Shown: positions 36,281-45,300 of the stretch, in pieces | Position numbering within the stretch: position 1 is the first letter of the stretch | How the letters are laid out: the number at the start of each line of letters is the position of its first letter | DNA from: Actimicrobium antarcticum | GTDB taxonomy: Bacteria; Pseudomonadota; Gammaproteobacteria; Burkholderiales; Burkholderiaceae_D | Direction of reading: 5' to 3' | Length of the DNA stretch: 64,000 bases | Assembly (NCBI RefSeq): GCF_039536745.1 | Contig: NZ_BAAAZE010000013.1 | Location: 62,001 to 126,000 of the forward strand | Program-made: the position numbers and the translations under genes | Notes under the pieces: generated by a model | What the model was told of the DNA's origin: nothing | Databases searched by the model: none | What the model saw: only the letters and a program-made list of their open reading frames with translations

Positions 36281-37462
36281 ATGCAATTCGCCGTGCGCGC
36301 CCTGACTTCCGATCAACTGGTCACGCAACTGACCATCGATGCCCGCGATGCCGACGAGGCGCGCCGGCAGGTGGCTGCGCGCGGTCTGTTTGTCGCCTCG
36401 GTCACGCCGCTGCGTGGCGCACGTTCGGTCAAGCCAGCCCGGCTGGCACTGGTGCTGTTCAGCCAGGAGTTGCTGGCGCTGCTCAACGCCGGCCTGTCGA
36501 TCGTCGAAGCGCTGGAAGCGTTGCTGGAAAAAGAGGGTGGCGGCAGCACCAGCGCGGTCCTCTCGCGCCTGCTGGCCGGCTTGCGTGACGGCCAGCGTTT
36601 TTCCAGCGTGCTGGCCGCGCAGCCGGAGCTGTTTCCGGCGCTGTACGTCGGCATCATCCGCGCCGCCGAAGGCACCAGCGACCTGCCGCAATCACTGACC
36701 CGCTTCATCGATTATCAGCAGCGCATCGACCAGGTCCGCAGCAAGATCATCAGCGCCGCGATCTACCCGATGATCCTGCTGGTGGTGGGCGGGGCGGTCA
36801 GCCTGTTCCTGATCGCTTACGTGGTGCCGCGCTTCGCCGCGGTCTACGAAGGCACCGGTCGTGCCTTGCCGTGGCTGTCGCAACTCATGCTCGACTGGGG
36901 CCGCTTCGCTGCGGCCCACACCGCAACGCTGCTGGCCGGGTTGGCTTTGCTGCTGGCTATGCTGATCTGGCTGGCACGCAGGCTGGCCGCTGGCGGTGGC
37001 GTTGCCGGCGTGCTGGCGCGCTTGCCGGGTGTCGGTGAACGGGTGCGCATCTATGCACTGTCTCGGCTGTATCTCACGCTGGGCATGCTGCTCGAAGGCG
37101 GGATCGCCATCGTGCCGGCATTGCAGACCGTGCAGGGCATGGTCTCGCCGGATATCCGCGCCGGCCTGCAGCAGGCCACGCTGGCGATTCAGTCCGGCAT
37201 GCCGATGTCCCTCGCCTTCGATACCAATCACCTGACCACGCCGATCTCGCTGCGCATGCTGCGCGTGGGCGAACGCACCGGCGACATGGGCGCGATGCTG
37301 ACCCAGTCGGCGGCGTTCTACGACGGCGAAATCAGCCGCTGGATCGACCGCTTCACGCGCACCTTCGAGCCGCTGCTGATGGCGGCCATCGGGTTGATCG
37401 TCGGTGGCATCGTGATCCTGTTGTACATGCCGATTTTCGATCTGGCCGGAAGCCTGTCATGA
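36281..37462 (+). CDS. gspF: Type II secretion inner-membrane platform protein GspF
   Basis: 393 residues of the GspF/PilC family: two cytoplasmic helical domains and three membrane helices (about 165-190, 215-240 and 365-390). Characteristic sequences are LVLFSQELLALLNAGLSIVE, QRFSSVLAAQPELFPALYVG and the second copy MLLEGGIAIVPALQTVQGMV. It links the cytoplasmic ATPase to pseudopilus assembly. The stop overlaps gspE as ATGA. Confidence 0.93.
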   Translation: MQFAVRALTSDQLVTQLTIDARDADEARRQVAARGLFVASVTPLRGARSVKPARLALVLFSQELLALLNAGLSIVEALEALLEKEGGGSTSAVLSRLLAGLRDGQRFSSVLAAQPELFPALYVGIIRAAEGTSDLPQSLTRFIDYQQRIDQVRSKIISAAIYPMILLVVGGAVSLFLIAYVVPRFAAVYEGTGRALPWLSQLMLDWGRFAAAHTATLLAGLALLLAMLIWLARRLAAGGGVAGVLARLPGVGERVRIYALSRLYLTLGMLLEGGIAIVPALQTVQGMVSPDIRAGLQQATLAIQSGMPMSLAFDTNHLTTPISLRMLRVGERTGDMGAMLTQSAAFYDGEISRWIDRFTRTFEPLLMAAIGLIVGGIVILLYMPIFDLAGSLS

Positions 37463-39138
37463 CGATGCCTGCCGAGCCACTCGCGTTGGCAGTGCTGCAA
37501 CGCGCCCGTGCACAATCGGCCGCCAGCGGCCAGAGCGTGATGGCCGAACTGGCGCTGCTGTCGGACCTTGCACCGCGGGCGCAGGTGCAGGAGATTGCCG
37601 CACTGTTCGCTTTGCGCGCCATGGAAACCACCGACATGCTGGCGCTGGCACCGGCCTTCGACCTGCTGCCGCTGTCGTTGTCGATGCAGCGCCGTTGCGT
37701 GCTGTTGCGCGGGCCGGACCAGCAGCTCGCCGGCGTGGTCGATGATGCCTTCGATGCCGACCTGCAGACCTGGCTGGCGACCCAGGCGCGCGCGCCGCTC
37801 GTGCTGTGTCTGGCATTGCCGGCGGACCTGGCGGCCTACCTCTCGAAACAGGAAGAATCGGTGCGCGCCGTGGACAACCTGCAGCCGACCGCCAGCGAGG
37901 CGCGACGCGACGGCAAGCAGGCCACCGTGCTCTCGTTCGCCTCGGTCAGCGAAGCCGCCAGCCCGGCGGTCCGGCTGGTCAATTCGACGCTGTATGACGC
38001 GCTCAAGGCCGGTGCGTCCGACATCCATCTCGAAAGCACGCCGACCGGGCTGGCGGTGAAGTATCGCGTTGACGGCGTGCTCGATCATGCCACCGCGGTC
38101 AATGGCACCGAAGTCGCCGAGCACGTCATCTCGCGTCTGAAAGTGCTGGCCGAACTGGATATCGCCGAGCGGCGCGTGCCGCAGGATGGCAGCTTCCGGG
38201 TCGAGGCCGGCGGTCGCGACATCGACCTGCGCGTATCGATCATGCCCAGCATCCACGGCGAAGATGCGGTGATCCGCATCCTCGACAAGCGCGCGATGAT
38301 CGAAGCCTACGGCGCACTGACGCTCGAAGCGCTGGGCTTCGACGCGCCGTCGCTGGCCAGCCTGCGCATGCTGGCCGAAGAACCATACGGCATGCTGCTG
38401 GTGACCGGCCCGACCGGCTCCGGCAAGACCACCACGCTGTATGCGGCGCTGACCGAAATCCACAACGGCCGCGACAAGATCATCACCATCGAAGACCCGG
38501 TCGAGTACCAGTTGCCCGGCATCCTGCAAATTCCCGTGAATGAAAAAAAGGGACTGACCTTTGCCAAGGGGCTGCGGTCCATCCTGCGACACGATCCCGA
38601 CAAGATCATGGTCGGCGAAATCCGTGACCGCGAAACCGCCGAGATCGCCGTCCAGTCGGCGCTGACCGGGCACCTGGTACTGACCACCGTCCATGCCAAT
38701 AACGTCTTCGACGTGTTCGGCCGCTTCACGCACATGGGCATCGATCCGTACGCGTTCGTGTCGGCACTCAACGGCATCTGGGCGCAGCGGCTGGTGCGCC
38801 TGAACTGCCCCCATTGCGCCGCGCCGTACCAGCCGGGCGAGGCCGAACTGGCACGCGTGCGATTGATGCCGGACGACGTGCGCGACTACCGTTTCCGGCA
38901 AGGCAGCGGTTGCGGCGACTGTCGCGGCACCGGCTACAAGGGCCGCAAGGCGATCGCCGAAATCCTCACGCTGACCGACGAGATCCGCGAAATGATCATC
39001 GACAAACAACCGATCCGTCTGGTCAAGGAGGCCGCTCGCCGCAACGGCACGCGCACGCTGCGCGAGGCCGCACTGGAACTGGTGCGCAACGGCGAGACCA
39101 CCGTGGCCGAGATCAAGCGGGTGACCCTGCATGCTTGA
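37459..39138 (+). CDS. gspE: Type II secretion assembly ATPase GspE
   Basis: 559 residues. GspE_N domain in the first 150, then the secretion ATPase: Walker A in VTGPTGSGKTTTLYAAL, an Asp box at TIEDPVEYQLPGI, Walker B in DPDKIMVGEIRDRETAEIA, and a His box in LTGHLVLTTVHAN. A four-cysteine zinc motif (NCPHCAAPY, then GCGDCRGTGYKG) is typical of GspE and PilB. It powers pseudopilus extension. The C-terminal codons overlap the next gene by eight bases. Confidence 0.95.
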   Translation: MTMPAEPLALAVLQRARAQSAASGQSVMAELALLSDLAPRAQVQEIAALFALRAMETTDMLALAPAFDLLPLSLSMQRRCVLLRGPDQQLAGVVDDAFDADLQTWLATQARAPLVLCLALPADLAAYLSKQEESVRAVDNLQPTASEARRDGKQATVLSFASVSEAASPAVRLVNSTLYDALKAGASDIHLESTPTGLAVKYRVDGVLDHATAVNGTEVAEHVISRLKVLAELDIAERRVPQDGSFRVEAGGRDIDLRVSIMPSIHGEDAVIRILDKRAMIEAYGALTLEALGFDAPSLASLRMLAEEPYGMLLVTGPTGSGKTTTLYAALTEIHNGRDKIITIEDPVEYQLPGILQIPVNEKKGLTFAKGLRSILRHDPDKIMVGEIRDRETAEIAVQSALTGHLVLTTVHANNVFDVFGRFTHMGIDPYAFVSALNGIWAQRLVRLNCPHCAAPYQPGEAELARVRLMPDDVRDYRFRQGSGCGDCRGTGYKGRKAIAEILTLTDEIREMIIDKQPIRLVKEAARRNGTRTLREAALELVRNGETTVAEIKRVTLHA

Positions 39139-39946
39139 CTTCCTGGCACCCCGCTTGCACCTCGGTTGCTCGACGACCGGTCTGGCGCTGTTGCGGCGCG
39201 ACCGGTTCGGTCGTCATGCCGGTGTTCCGATCGAACGCAGTTTGCTGGATGCACCCGGCTCGGCGGCGTTGCTGGCGCAGCAGTTGCGCGCCGCGCTGGC
39301 CGAGGCGCACTGCGCTGGCGCGACCGTCAGCATGACGCTGGCCGATGACTGGTTCCGGCTGTTTGTCGTCACACCGCCGTCGAATGCTGCGCAACAGCGC
39401 GATCTCGATGCGGCCGTGGCGATGCGCTTCGGACAGCTCTATGGCAATGACGCGACCGACTGGGTCTTGCAGCCTGGCTGGCAGGCCGGCGCGCCGTTCC
39501 TGGTCGCCGCGATGCCGCGCACGTTGCAGGCTGCGCTGCACGACATCGGCACCGAACTGCGCTTGCGCTGGGTGGCCATCCTGCCGCACTGCGTGGCGGC
39601 GTGGAACCGCTGGCATGGTGCACTGAAAAACGGCGACTGGTTCGGCGTCGCGCACGACGGCATGCTGAGCCTGCTCATCCTCGATGGCGCGAACATGATC
39701 GCGCTGCGACGCCAGTCCATCGACCAGGCCGACATGAAAAATCCCGCCTGGCTGACGGAGTACGTACAACGCGAGGCGCTGCGCCTGAACCTGCCGGCGC
39801 CACAGCGCGTCCAGCTCTGCGGCGAGGTACCGCAACCGTGGACCGGCATTGCGCCGCAGCGCATTGCCTGCCTCGCGCTGGTCGACAATAAATTACCGGC
39901 GCGCTCGCCCGATGCGGCGCTGGCACAAGCCGGGGTGCCTGCATGA
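39131..39946 (+). CDS. PilM/GspL-like cytoplasmic assembly protein (putative)
   Basis: 271 residues, overlapping gspE at the front and the next gene at the end. No signal peptide or clear membrane helix. The start (LHLGCSTTGLALLRRD) and FLVAAMPRTLQAALHDIG resemble the actin-like fold of PilM, MshI and the cytoplasmic GspL domain, which recruit the ATPase. Similarity is weak and the call rests mainly on position: ATPase, this gene, then a PilN-like, PilO-like and PilP-like protein, then the secretin, matching the pilMNOPQ order. Confidence 0.6.
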   Translation: MLDFLAPRLHLGCSTTGLALLRRDRFGRHAGVPIERSLLDAPGSAALLAQQLRAALAEAHCAGATVSMTLADDWFRLFVVTPPSNAAQQRDLDAAVAMRFGQLYGNDATDWVLQPGWQAGAPFLVAAMPRTLQAALHDIGTELRLRWVAILPHCVAAWNRWHGALKNGDWFGVAHDGMLSLLILDGANMIALRRQSIDQADMKNPAWLTEYVQREALRLNLPAPQRVQLCGEVPQPWTGIAPQRIACLALVDNKLPARSPDAALAQAGVPA

Positions 39947-40494
39947 AGGCGTTGCAGATCGATTTTGCGCCGGGTTCACTGGTGCGCACGCTGGCACGCA
40001 CCAGTGCACTGACCTGGTCGGCTGCCAGCATTGGTTTGCTGGCGTGCGTGCTGGCCGCGTTCAATGCCGACATGCTGATGGCGCAGCATGCGCACAGCCG
40101 GACCGCCTTGCAGCAGGTCCACGCGCTGCAGCAACGCCGCATGGCGCCCGTGCCAGCGTCGCAACGGGCCGCACTGCCGGCGGCGCAGGTCGATGCCATC
40201 AATGGCACGATCGCCCGGTTGAATCTGCCCTGGCGTGACGTCTTCGACGCCATCGAAAGCGCGACGCCACCCGCGATTGCGCTGCTGGCGCTGGAGCCGG
40301 ACGCGCGCCGTCATCTGCTCAAAGTCACTGCCGAAGCCAAAAACAGCGAGGCCATGATCGGCTACCTCGATGCGTTGCAGCAGCAACCGCTGTTCGCCGG
40401 CGTGGTGCTGCTGCGCCACGAAACCAGCGAGCAGGATCCCAACAAGCCGCTGCGCTTCCAGTTCGAAGCGCAATGGCAGGCGTTCGGACCATGA
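39943..40494 (+). CDS. PilN-like inner-membrane protein (putative)
   Basis: 183 residues. A short cytoplasmic N-terminus is followed by one membrane helix (about 21-41, WSAASIGLLACVLAAFNADM), a heptad-rich segment and a periplasmic ferredoxin-like part (PPAIALLALEPDARRHLLKV, then ALQQQPLFAGVVLLRHE). This layout and the position after the PilM-like gene fit PilN/GspL-C. It should form the inner-membrane alignment subcomplex. Both ends overlap neighbouring genes. Confidence 0.68.
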   Translation: MKALQIDFAPGSLVRTLARTSALTWSAASIGLLACVLAAFNADMLMAQHAHSRTALQQVHALQQRRMAPVPASQRAALPAAQVDAINGTIARLNLPWRDVFDAIESATPPAIALLALEPDARRHLLKVTAEAKNSEAMIGYLDALQQQPLFAGVVLLRHETSEQDPNKPLRFQFEAQWQAFGP

Positions 40495-41069
40495 CGGCGG
40501 CGCCCCTGATCCTGATCCTGCGCACGCGCCTGGCGCTGGGCCGCTTTGGCTGGATGCGCGCGCTGGCCTGCCTGCTGTGCGGTGTCGCGATTGTGGCCTG
40601 GAGCGCGGGCTTGCCGTGGCTGCGGCGGCAGGCCGTGGACGACCAGCGGGAGCTGGCGAACGCGGTCGCGATGGCGCAGGCGCCGCAGGCCGCACTGCCC
40701 GTGCAGCCACGCGATCCGCTGGCGGATTTTCATGCGATGCTCGGCAACAAGCGGCATGCCAACGAGCAGCTCCGGACCCTGTTCGCGCTGGCCCAAAAAA
40801 ATGGCCTGCAACTCAGTGCCGCCGAATACCGCAGCGTGGTCGACAAGAACAGTGGCGTTCTTGCGTGGCAGATCGTATTGCCGGTGAAAGCCACCTATCC
40901 GGCGTTGCGCCAGTTTGCCGGGCAGGCGTTGCTGGCCATTCCGTTCGCATCGCTGGATGAAGTGCGCCTGCAGCGCGAGTCGATTGCCAGTCCGATCCTG
41001 GACGCGCGCTTGCGCTTCACGCTGTATCTCGCGGTCGTGCCGGCGGCGGCACCGGAGCGGCTGCGATGA
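40491..41069 (+). CDS. PilO/GspM-like inner-membrane protein (putative)
   Basis: 192 residues from ATG at 40491, overlapping the previous stop as ATGA. One membrane helix lies near 20-40 (WMRALACLLCGVAIVAWSAG), then a coiled segment and a periplasmic ferredoxin-like domain (LFALAQKNGLQLSAAEYR, VLPVKATYPALRQFAGQAL). Topology and place in the operon match PilO. It would dimerise with the PilN-like protein. Confidence 0.66.
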   Translation: MTAAPLILILRTRLALGRFGWMRALACLLCGVAIVAWSAGLPWLRRQAVDDQRELANAVAMAQAPQAALPVQPRDPLADFHAMLGNKRHANEQLRTLFALAQKNGLQLSAAEYRSVVDKNSGVLAWQIVLPVKATYPALRQFAGQALLAIPFASLDEVRLQRESIASPILDARLRFTLYLAVVPAAAPERLR

Positions 41070-41590
41070 CGCGCCTGCACTGGCTGATGGCGGCCGCGCT
41101 GGTCGTTGCGGCCGGGTTGGCGCTGTTCGGCGACAAGACCGCCGATACCGGGATTGCGGAGCCGGTGACGCGGGCACCGGTGCCGATGCTGGCGGGTTCA
41201 GCCACCCCGCGCCCGGTGGCTCCGGTCGTCGGCGCCATCCTCGTACTCCAGCCACGCCAGGCACTGATCGGTGGCGCCGGTAGCGGCAAGCCCGATGCCT
41301 TGTTCGGTAGCCAGAGCTGGATGCCACCGCCACCGCCACCGGTGGTCGTCAAGCCGTTGCCCGCGCCACCTCCGCAAGCGCCGCCGTTGCCGTTTACGTA
41401 TCTCGGCAAGAAAATGGAAGACGGCCGCTGGGAGGTTTTCCTGGCGCGCGGCGAACAGACCTTCATCGTGCATGAACAATCGGTCATCGACGGTGTGTAC
41501 CGCATCGAGGCGATCACGCCACCGCAGATGTCGATCACCTACCTGCCGCTTCGGCACATCCAAACACTCACCATCGGAGGCATGAACTGA
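41066..41590 (+). CDS. PilP/GspC-like proline-rich linker protein (putative)
   Basis: 174 residues. One N-terminal membrane helix (about 5-21), a long Ala/Pro-rich periplasmic stretch with a run of prolines near 88-112, and a C-terminal beta domain: LPFTYLGKKMEDGRWEVFLA, then EQTFIVHEQSVIDGVYRIEA. The domain resembles the homology region by which PilP and GspC contact the secretin. The gene ends one base inside the secretin start, which supports that role. Homologues have sometimes been given odd labels such as translation initiation factor, which the sequence does not support. Confidence 0.65.
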   Translation: MTRLHWLMAAALVVAAGLALFGDKTADTGIAEPVTRAPVPMLAGSATPRPVAPVVGAILVLQPRQALIGGAGSGKPDALFGSQSWMPPPPPPVVVKPLPAPPPQAPPLPFTYLGKKMEDGRWEVFLARGEQTFIVHEQSVIDGVYRIEAITPPQMSITYLPLRHIQTLTIGGMN

Positions 41591-43860
41591 TGCCAAGGCG
41601 CACCCCTGCTGTTTCATTGCTTGCCTTGCTGGTCACGGGCGTCCTGCTGTTGTCAGGTTGCGCCGCCCGGATGGCCTATCGCGACGGCAAGGCGCTGGTT
41701 GCCAGCGACCAGGTCGAACTGGGCCTGGATAAATTCCAGCAGGCGCTGGCGCAGGACCCGGGCAATCCCGAATACCGCCAGGCCGTGCTGCAAACCCGCG
41801 AGCGCGCCGCCTACACCTACCTCGAACTGGCGGACCGTCAGGCCGCTGCCGGCCGCAAGCCGGAGGCCGACAAACTGTACCAGCGTGTGCTGGCGATCGA
41901 TCCGGCCAACGAGCGCGCCCGCACCGGCTTGCGCACGCTCGACATGCAGGCCCGTCATGCGCAGGCGCTGACCGAAGCCCGTGCCGCACTCGACAAGAAA
42001 GACATCGCCACCGCGCGCGCCAGACTGCGTCCGGTACTCAATGAAGACCCCGCAAACGCCGGGGCACTGGCGCTGCAGCAGGCCATCGCCGACCTGGTCC
42101 AGCCGGCCCCGGTGACGGCGCTCTCGAAGGCCTACCAGAAACCGATTTCGATCGAGTTCAAGGATGTCAGTTTGAAGCAGGTGTTCGAAGTGATTGCCCG
42201 TACCTCCGGCCTGAACTTCCTGTTCGACAAGGATGTGCGTACCGACCAGAAGACCTCGATTTTTCTGAAGAACAGCACGATCGAATCGGCCGTGCATTTC
42301 ACGCTGCTGACCAACCAGCTGGAACAGCACGTGCTGGATGCGAACACGATCCTGATCTATCCGAACACGGCCGCCAAGCAGCGCGATTACCAGGAGCTGA
42401 TGGTGCGCACGTTTTTCCTTACCAATGCCGATGCCAAGGTGGTTGCCAACACGCTCAAGACCATCCTCAAGTCACGCGATATCGTGGTCGACGAAAAGCT
42501 CAACATGCTGATCCTACGCGACAATCCGGAAGCCATCCGCATCGCCGAAAAACTGGTCGCGTTGCACGACGTGGCCGAGCCGGAAGTGATGCTGGAAGTC
42601 GAGATCCTGGAAGTCAAGCGCACCCGCTTGCTGGAGCTGGGCATCCAGTGGCCCAACAGCCTCAGCCTGACGCCGCTGCCACTGGGCGGCAGTTTCGGCG
42701 GCGGCCTGACACTGCAGGATTTGCGCAACCAGAACAGCAACACGCTCGGTGCCGGGATCGGTCCGGTCACGCTGAAAGCGCGCAAGGAAGACGCCGACGC
42801 CAAGCTGCTGGCCAATCCGCGCATCCGTACCCGCAACCGCGAAAAAGCCAGGATTCTGATCGGCGAGCGGGTACCCAACATCACCACCACGGCGACCTCG
42901 ACTGGCTTTGTGTCGGAGTCGATCAACTATGTCGATGTCGGCCTGACACTGAATGTCGAGCCGACCATCTACCTCGATAACGATGTCGCGATCAAGGTGC
43001 AGATGGAAGTGAGCAACATCGTCAGCCAGCTGCGGACCCAGTCCGGCACCGTCGCCTACCAGATCGGCACACGCACCGCCAGCACCGTGTTGCGCCTCAA
43101 GGATGGCGAGACACAGGTACTGGCCGGCCTGATCAACGATGAAGACCGGCGCTCCGGCAACAAGGTGCCGGGCATCGGCGAGCTGCCGATCCTCGGTCGC
43201 CTGTTTGGCAGCGGCGTCGATGACAGCCAGAAAACAGAAATCGTGCTGTCGATCACGCCGCACCTGATCCGCAATATCCAGCGCCCGGACGCGGCGCTGG
43301 CCGAATTCCGTTCGGGCACCGACAACAGTTTTCGCAGCCGGCCCGACAGCATCATCGCGCCATCGCCGGCACCGGTGGCGAATGCACGTACCACGCAAGC
43401 CGTTCCGGCCGTGCCTGCCGTGCCTGCTGACCTCGTGCCGCCTGCCGGTGGCGTGCAAGTGCAGTGGCAAGGCCCGACCGAACTCAAGGTTGGCGAGACC
43501 TTTGCATTGCAACTGCTGATGCAGTCCGACCAGCCCGTCACCAGCTTGCCGATGGCGCTCAGTTACGACAGCGCGGCGCTACAGGTGATCAGCGTCGGCG
43601 AAGGCGGCTTCCTCAAACAAGGCGGTGGCCAGGCCACGTTCACCAGCCGCATCGATGCCGGCGGCCAGATTCTCTTGAGCGGCACCCGCAGCGGCGAGAG
43701 CGGGGCCAGTGCACCGGGCGAGGTCGCGACGATCACCTTCAAGGCACTCGCGGCCAGCCCGGCGGCACGGGTGCAATTGCTGACCAGTGCGCCGGTCGGA
43801 CTGGCCGGCAAGGCGTTGCCGGCGGCGGTGGGGCCGGCGTTCCAGGTGCTCGTCAAATAA
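41590..43860 (+). CDS. gspD: Secretin GspD with lipoprotein signal, TPR region and C-terminal cohesin-like domain
   Basis: 756 residues. Lipobox LLSGC with Cys24; TPR-like repeats (about 45-160); STN/N0-like domain (PISIEFKDVSLKQVFEVIAR); N-domain repeats; secretin core (about 335-560) with ANPRIRTRNREKARILIGER and the VPGIGELPILGRLFG signature followed by EIVLSITPHLIR. After a Pro-rich linker, residues about 620-756 form an extra beta domain (KVGETFALQLLMQSDQPVTS, LPMALSYDSAALQVISVGEG, GEVATITFKALAA) that looks like a cohesin module. Secretins usually end soon after the core, so the fusion is unusual. It would form the outer-membrane gate. Confidence 0.92.
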   Translation: MPRRTPAVSLLALLVTGVLLLSGCAARMAYRDGKALVASDQVELGLDKFQQALAQDPGNPEYRQAVLQTRERAAYTYLELADRQAAAGRKPEADKLYQRVLAIDPANERARTGLRTLDMQARHAQALTEARAALDKKDIATARARLRPVLNEDPANAGALALQQAIADLVQPAPVTALSKAYQKPISIEFKDVSLKQVFEVIARTSGLNFLFDKDVRTDQKTSIFLKNSTIESAVHFTLLTNQLEQHVLDANTILIYPNTAAKQRDYQELMVRTFFLTNADAKVVANTLKTILKSRDIVVDEKLNMLILRDNPEAIRIAEKLVALHDVAEPEVMLEVEILEVKRTRLLELGIQWPNSLSLTPLPLGGSFGGGLTLQDLRNQNSNTLGAGIGPVTLKARKEDADAKLLANPRIRTRNREKARILIGERVPNITTTATSTGFVSESINYVDVGLTLNVEPTIYLDNDVAIKVQMEVSNIVSQLRTQSGTVAYQIGTRTASTVLRLKDGETQVLAGLINDEDRRSGNKVPGIGELPILGRLFGSGVDDSQKTEIVLSITPHLIRNIQRPDAALAEFRSGTDNSFRSRPDSIIAPSPAPVANARTTQAVPAVPAVPADLVPPAGGVQVQWQGPTELKVGETFALQLLMQSDQPVTSLPMALSYDSAALQVISVGEGGFLKQGGGQATFTSRIDAGGQILLSGTRSGESGASAPGEVATITFKALAASPAARVQLLTSAPVGLAGKALPAAVGPAFQVLVK

Positions 43861-43862
43861 GC

Positions 43863-44342
43863 ATGCGGCATCGTAACCGTCACGGCTTTACGCTCATCGA
43901 ACTGCTGGTCACGCTGGCCATCATGGCCGTGCTGGCGACACTGGCGGTGCCGGTGGCGCAGGGTTCGCTGCAGCGTGCGCGGGAGCAGGATTTGCGACGC
44001 GCCCTGGTCGACATCCGGCGTGCATTGGATGCCTACAAAAAAGCCAGCGACGAGGGACGGATTGCGAAAGCCATCAACAGCAACGGCTACCCGGCCACGC
44101 TCGACGTACTGGTCGGTGGCGCTGCCGACCAGCGCGATCCGGCCCGCCGCAAGCTGTTTTTCCTGCGTCGCATTCCGCGTGACCCGATGCAGGCCGATGC
44201 CACGCTCGATGCAGCAGCCTCGTGGGGCAAGCGCAGCTATGCCAGCGAAGCGGCCGATCCGCAAGAAGGCGCGGACGTCTACGATGTGGTGTCGACCTCG
44301 CCGAAGACCGGGCTGAACGGCGTACCGTACCGGCTATGGTGA
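43863..44342 (+). CDS. Pseudopilin (GspG/H-like), type II secretion
   Basis: 159 residues from ATG at 43863, two bases after the secretin stop. Leader cut after Gly8 (RNRHG/FTLIELLVTLAIMAVLATL) with Glu at +5, then a helical rod (LRRALVDIRRALDAYKKASD) and a C-terminal part with FFLRRIPRDPMQ and NGVPYRLW. It is longer than GspG in the middle and probably a minor or alternative pseudopilin. The same family is common after the secretin in this operon type. Confidence 0.87.
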   Translation: MRHRNRHGFTLIELLVTLAIMAVLATLAVPVAQGSLQRAREQDLRRALVDIRRALDAYKKASDEGRIAKAINSNGYPATLDVLVGGAADQRDPARRKLFFLRRIPRDPMQADATLDAAASWGKRSYASEAADPQEGADVYDVVSTSPKTGLNGVPYRLW

Positions 44343-44346
44343 ACCG

Positions 44347-44727
44347 ATGAAGCATTCTTCACGACGCGGTTTTACGCTGATCGAACTACTGGTGGTGCTG
44401 GCCATCATCGCCGTGCTGGCAACCCTGGCCATGCCAAAATATTTCCAGAGCATCGACACCGCCAAGGAAGCCGTGCTGCTGGAAAACCTGCGCCTCACGC
44501 GCGACACCATCGACAAGTTTTATGCCGACACGGGCAGCTACCCGGATTCGCTCGACGAGCTGGTCGACAAAAAATACCTGCGTACGGTACCGCTCGATCC
44601 GATCACGGAGAGCCGGACGACCTGGATTCTGGCTGCGCCCGACGAGCCGGCCCGTGGCCGGGTCGCGGGGATCAGCAGCGGCGCCGAAGGACGCGACCGC
44701 AACGGCACGCCGTTCGGCGCCTTGTAG
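44347..44727 (+). CDS. Pseudopilin (GspG-like), type II secretion
   Basis: 126 residues. Leader cut after Gly8 (HSSRRG/FTLIELLVVLAIIAVLATLA) with Glu at +5; then LRLTRDTIDKFYADTGSYPD and LVDKKYLRTVPLDPITES, a compact GspG-like body. The C-terminus carries a short loop (GISSGAEGRDRNGTPFGAL). Being so short and having a full prepilin signal, it could be a second major subunit; which pseudopilin polymerises cannot be decided from sequence. Confidence 0.87.
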   Translation: MKHSSRRGFTLIELLVVLAIIAVLATLAMPKYFQSIDTAKEAVLLENLRLTRDTIDKFYADTGSYPDSLDELVDKKYLRTVPLDPITESRTTWILAAPDEPARGRVAGISSGAEGRDRNGTPFGAL

Positions 44728-44730
44728 CCG

Positions 44731-45228
44731 ATGGCAACGCGCACGCTCCGGCAGCGGGGATTTGCCTTCATCAGTCTGCTCATCGTGCTCGCGCTGATGG
44801 CGCTTGCCGCCAGCGCGACCGTGATGCTGGGCGTCGTGGCGCAGCGTCGCGCGGCCGAAGATGCGCTGCTTGAGATCGGCCATGAATTCCAGCAAGCGCT
44901 CGGCAGCTACATCAGCTCCACGCCTGCCGGTCAGCCGATGTACCCGAACACCCTGCAGGATTTGCTGAAAGACCCGCGCACGCCGCTGCTGCGACGCCAT
45001 CTGCGCAAGCTGTATGCCGATCCGATGACGGGCAACAGCCAGTGGGCGCTGATACCGTCACCCGCAGGGCAGGGTTTCCAGGGCGTGCACAGCCTGTCGC
45101 CGGCACGACCGATCCGGCTGGCGAATTTCGACAGCGAGTTCATCGGCTTCGAGGGCCGCACTTCCTATCGGGAATGGCCATTCGTGGTGGCGGCGCCGGG
45201 TAATGCGATCCTCGATTTTTCGAACTGA
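44731..45228 (+). CDS. Minor pseudopilin without the usual Glu+5
   Basis: 165 residues, three bases after the previous stop. The N-terminus has the Arg-Gly cleavage context and a hydrophobic helix (RQRG/FAFISLLIVLALMALAAS), but position +5 is Ser instead of Glu. The body has HEFQQALGSYISSTPAGQPM, LQDLLKDPRTPLLRRHLRKL and DPMTGNSQWALIPSPAGQGF. Tip pseudopilins of the GspK type also lack Glu+5 because no subunit sits above them, so a tip or initiating role is a reasonable inference. Confidence 0.82.
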   Translation: MATRTLRQRGFAFISLLIVLALMALAASATVMLGVVAQRRAAEDALLEIGHEFQQALGSYISSTPAGQPMYPNTLQDLLKDPRTPLLRRHLRKLYADPMTGNSQWALIPSPAGQGFQGVHSLSPARPIRLANFDSEFIGFEGRTSYREWPFVVAAPGNAILDFSN

Positions 45229-45300
45229 GTCGTCAATCGACGTTGCTGTTGCCGCAGATTGGCAGGCGTCGCAAAGGGAATCTGCGACAATCTGCGCACC

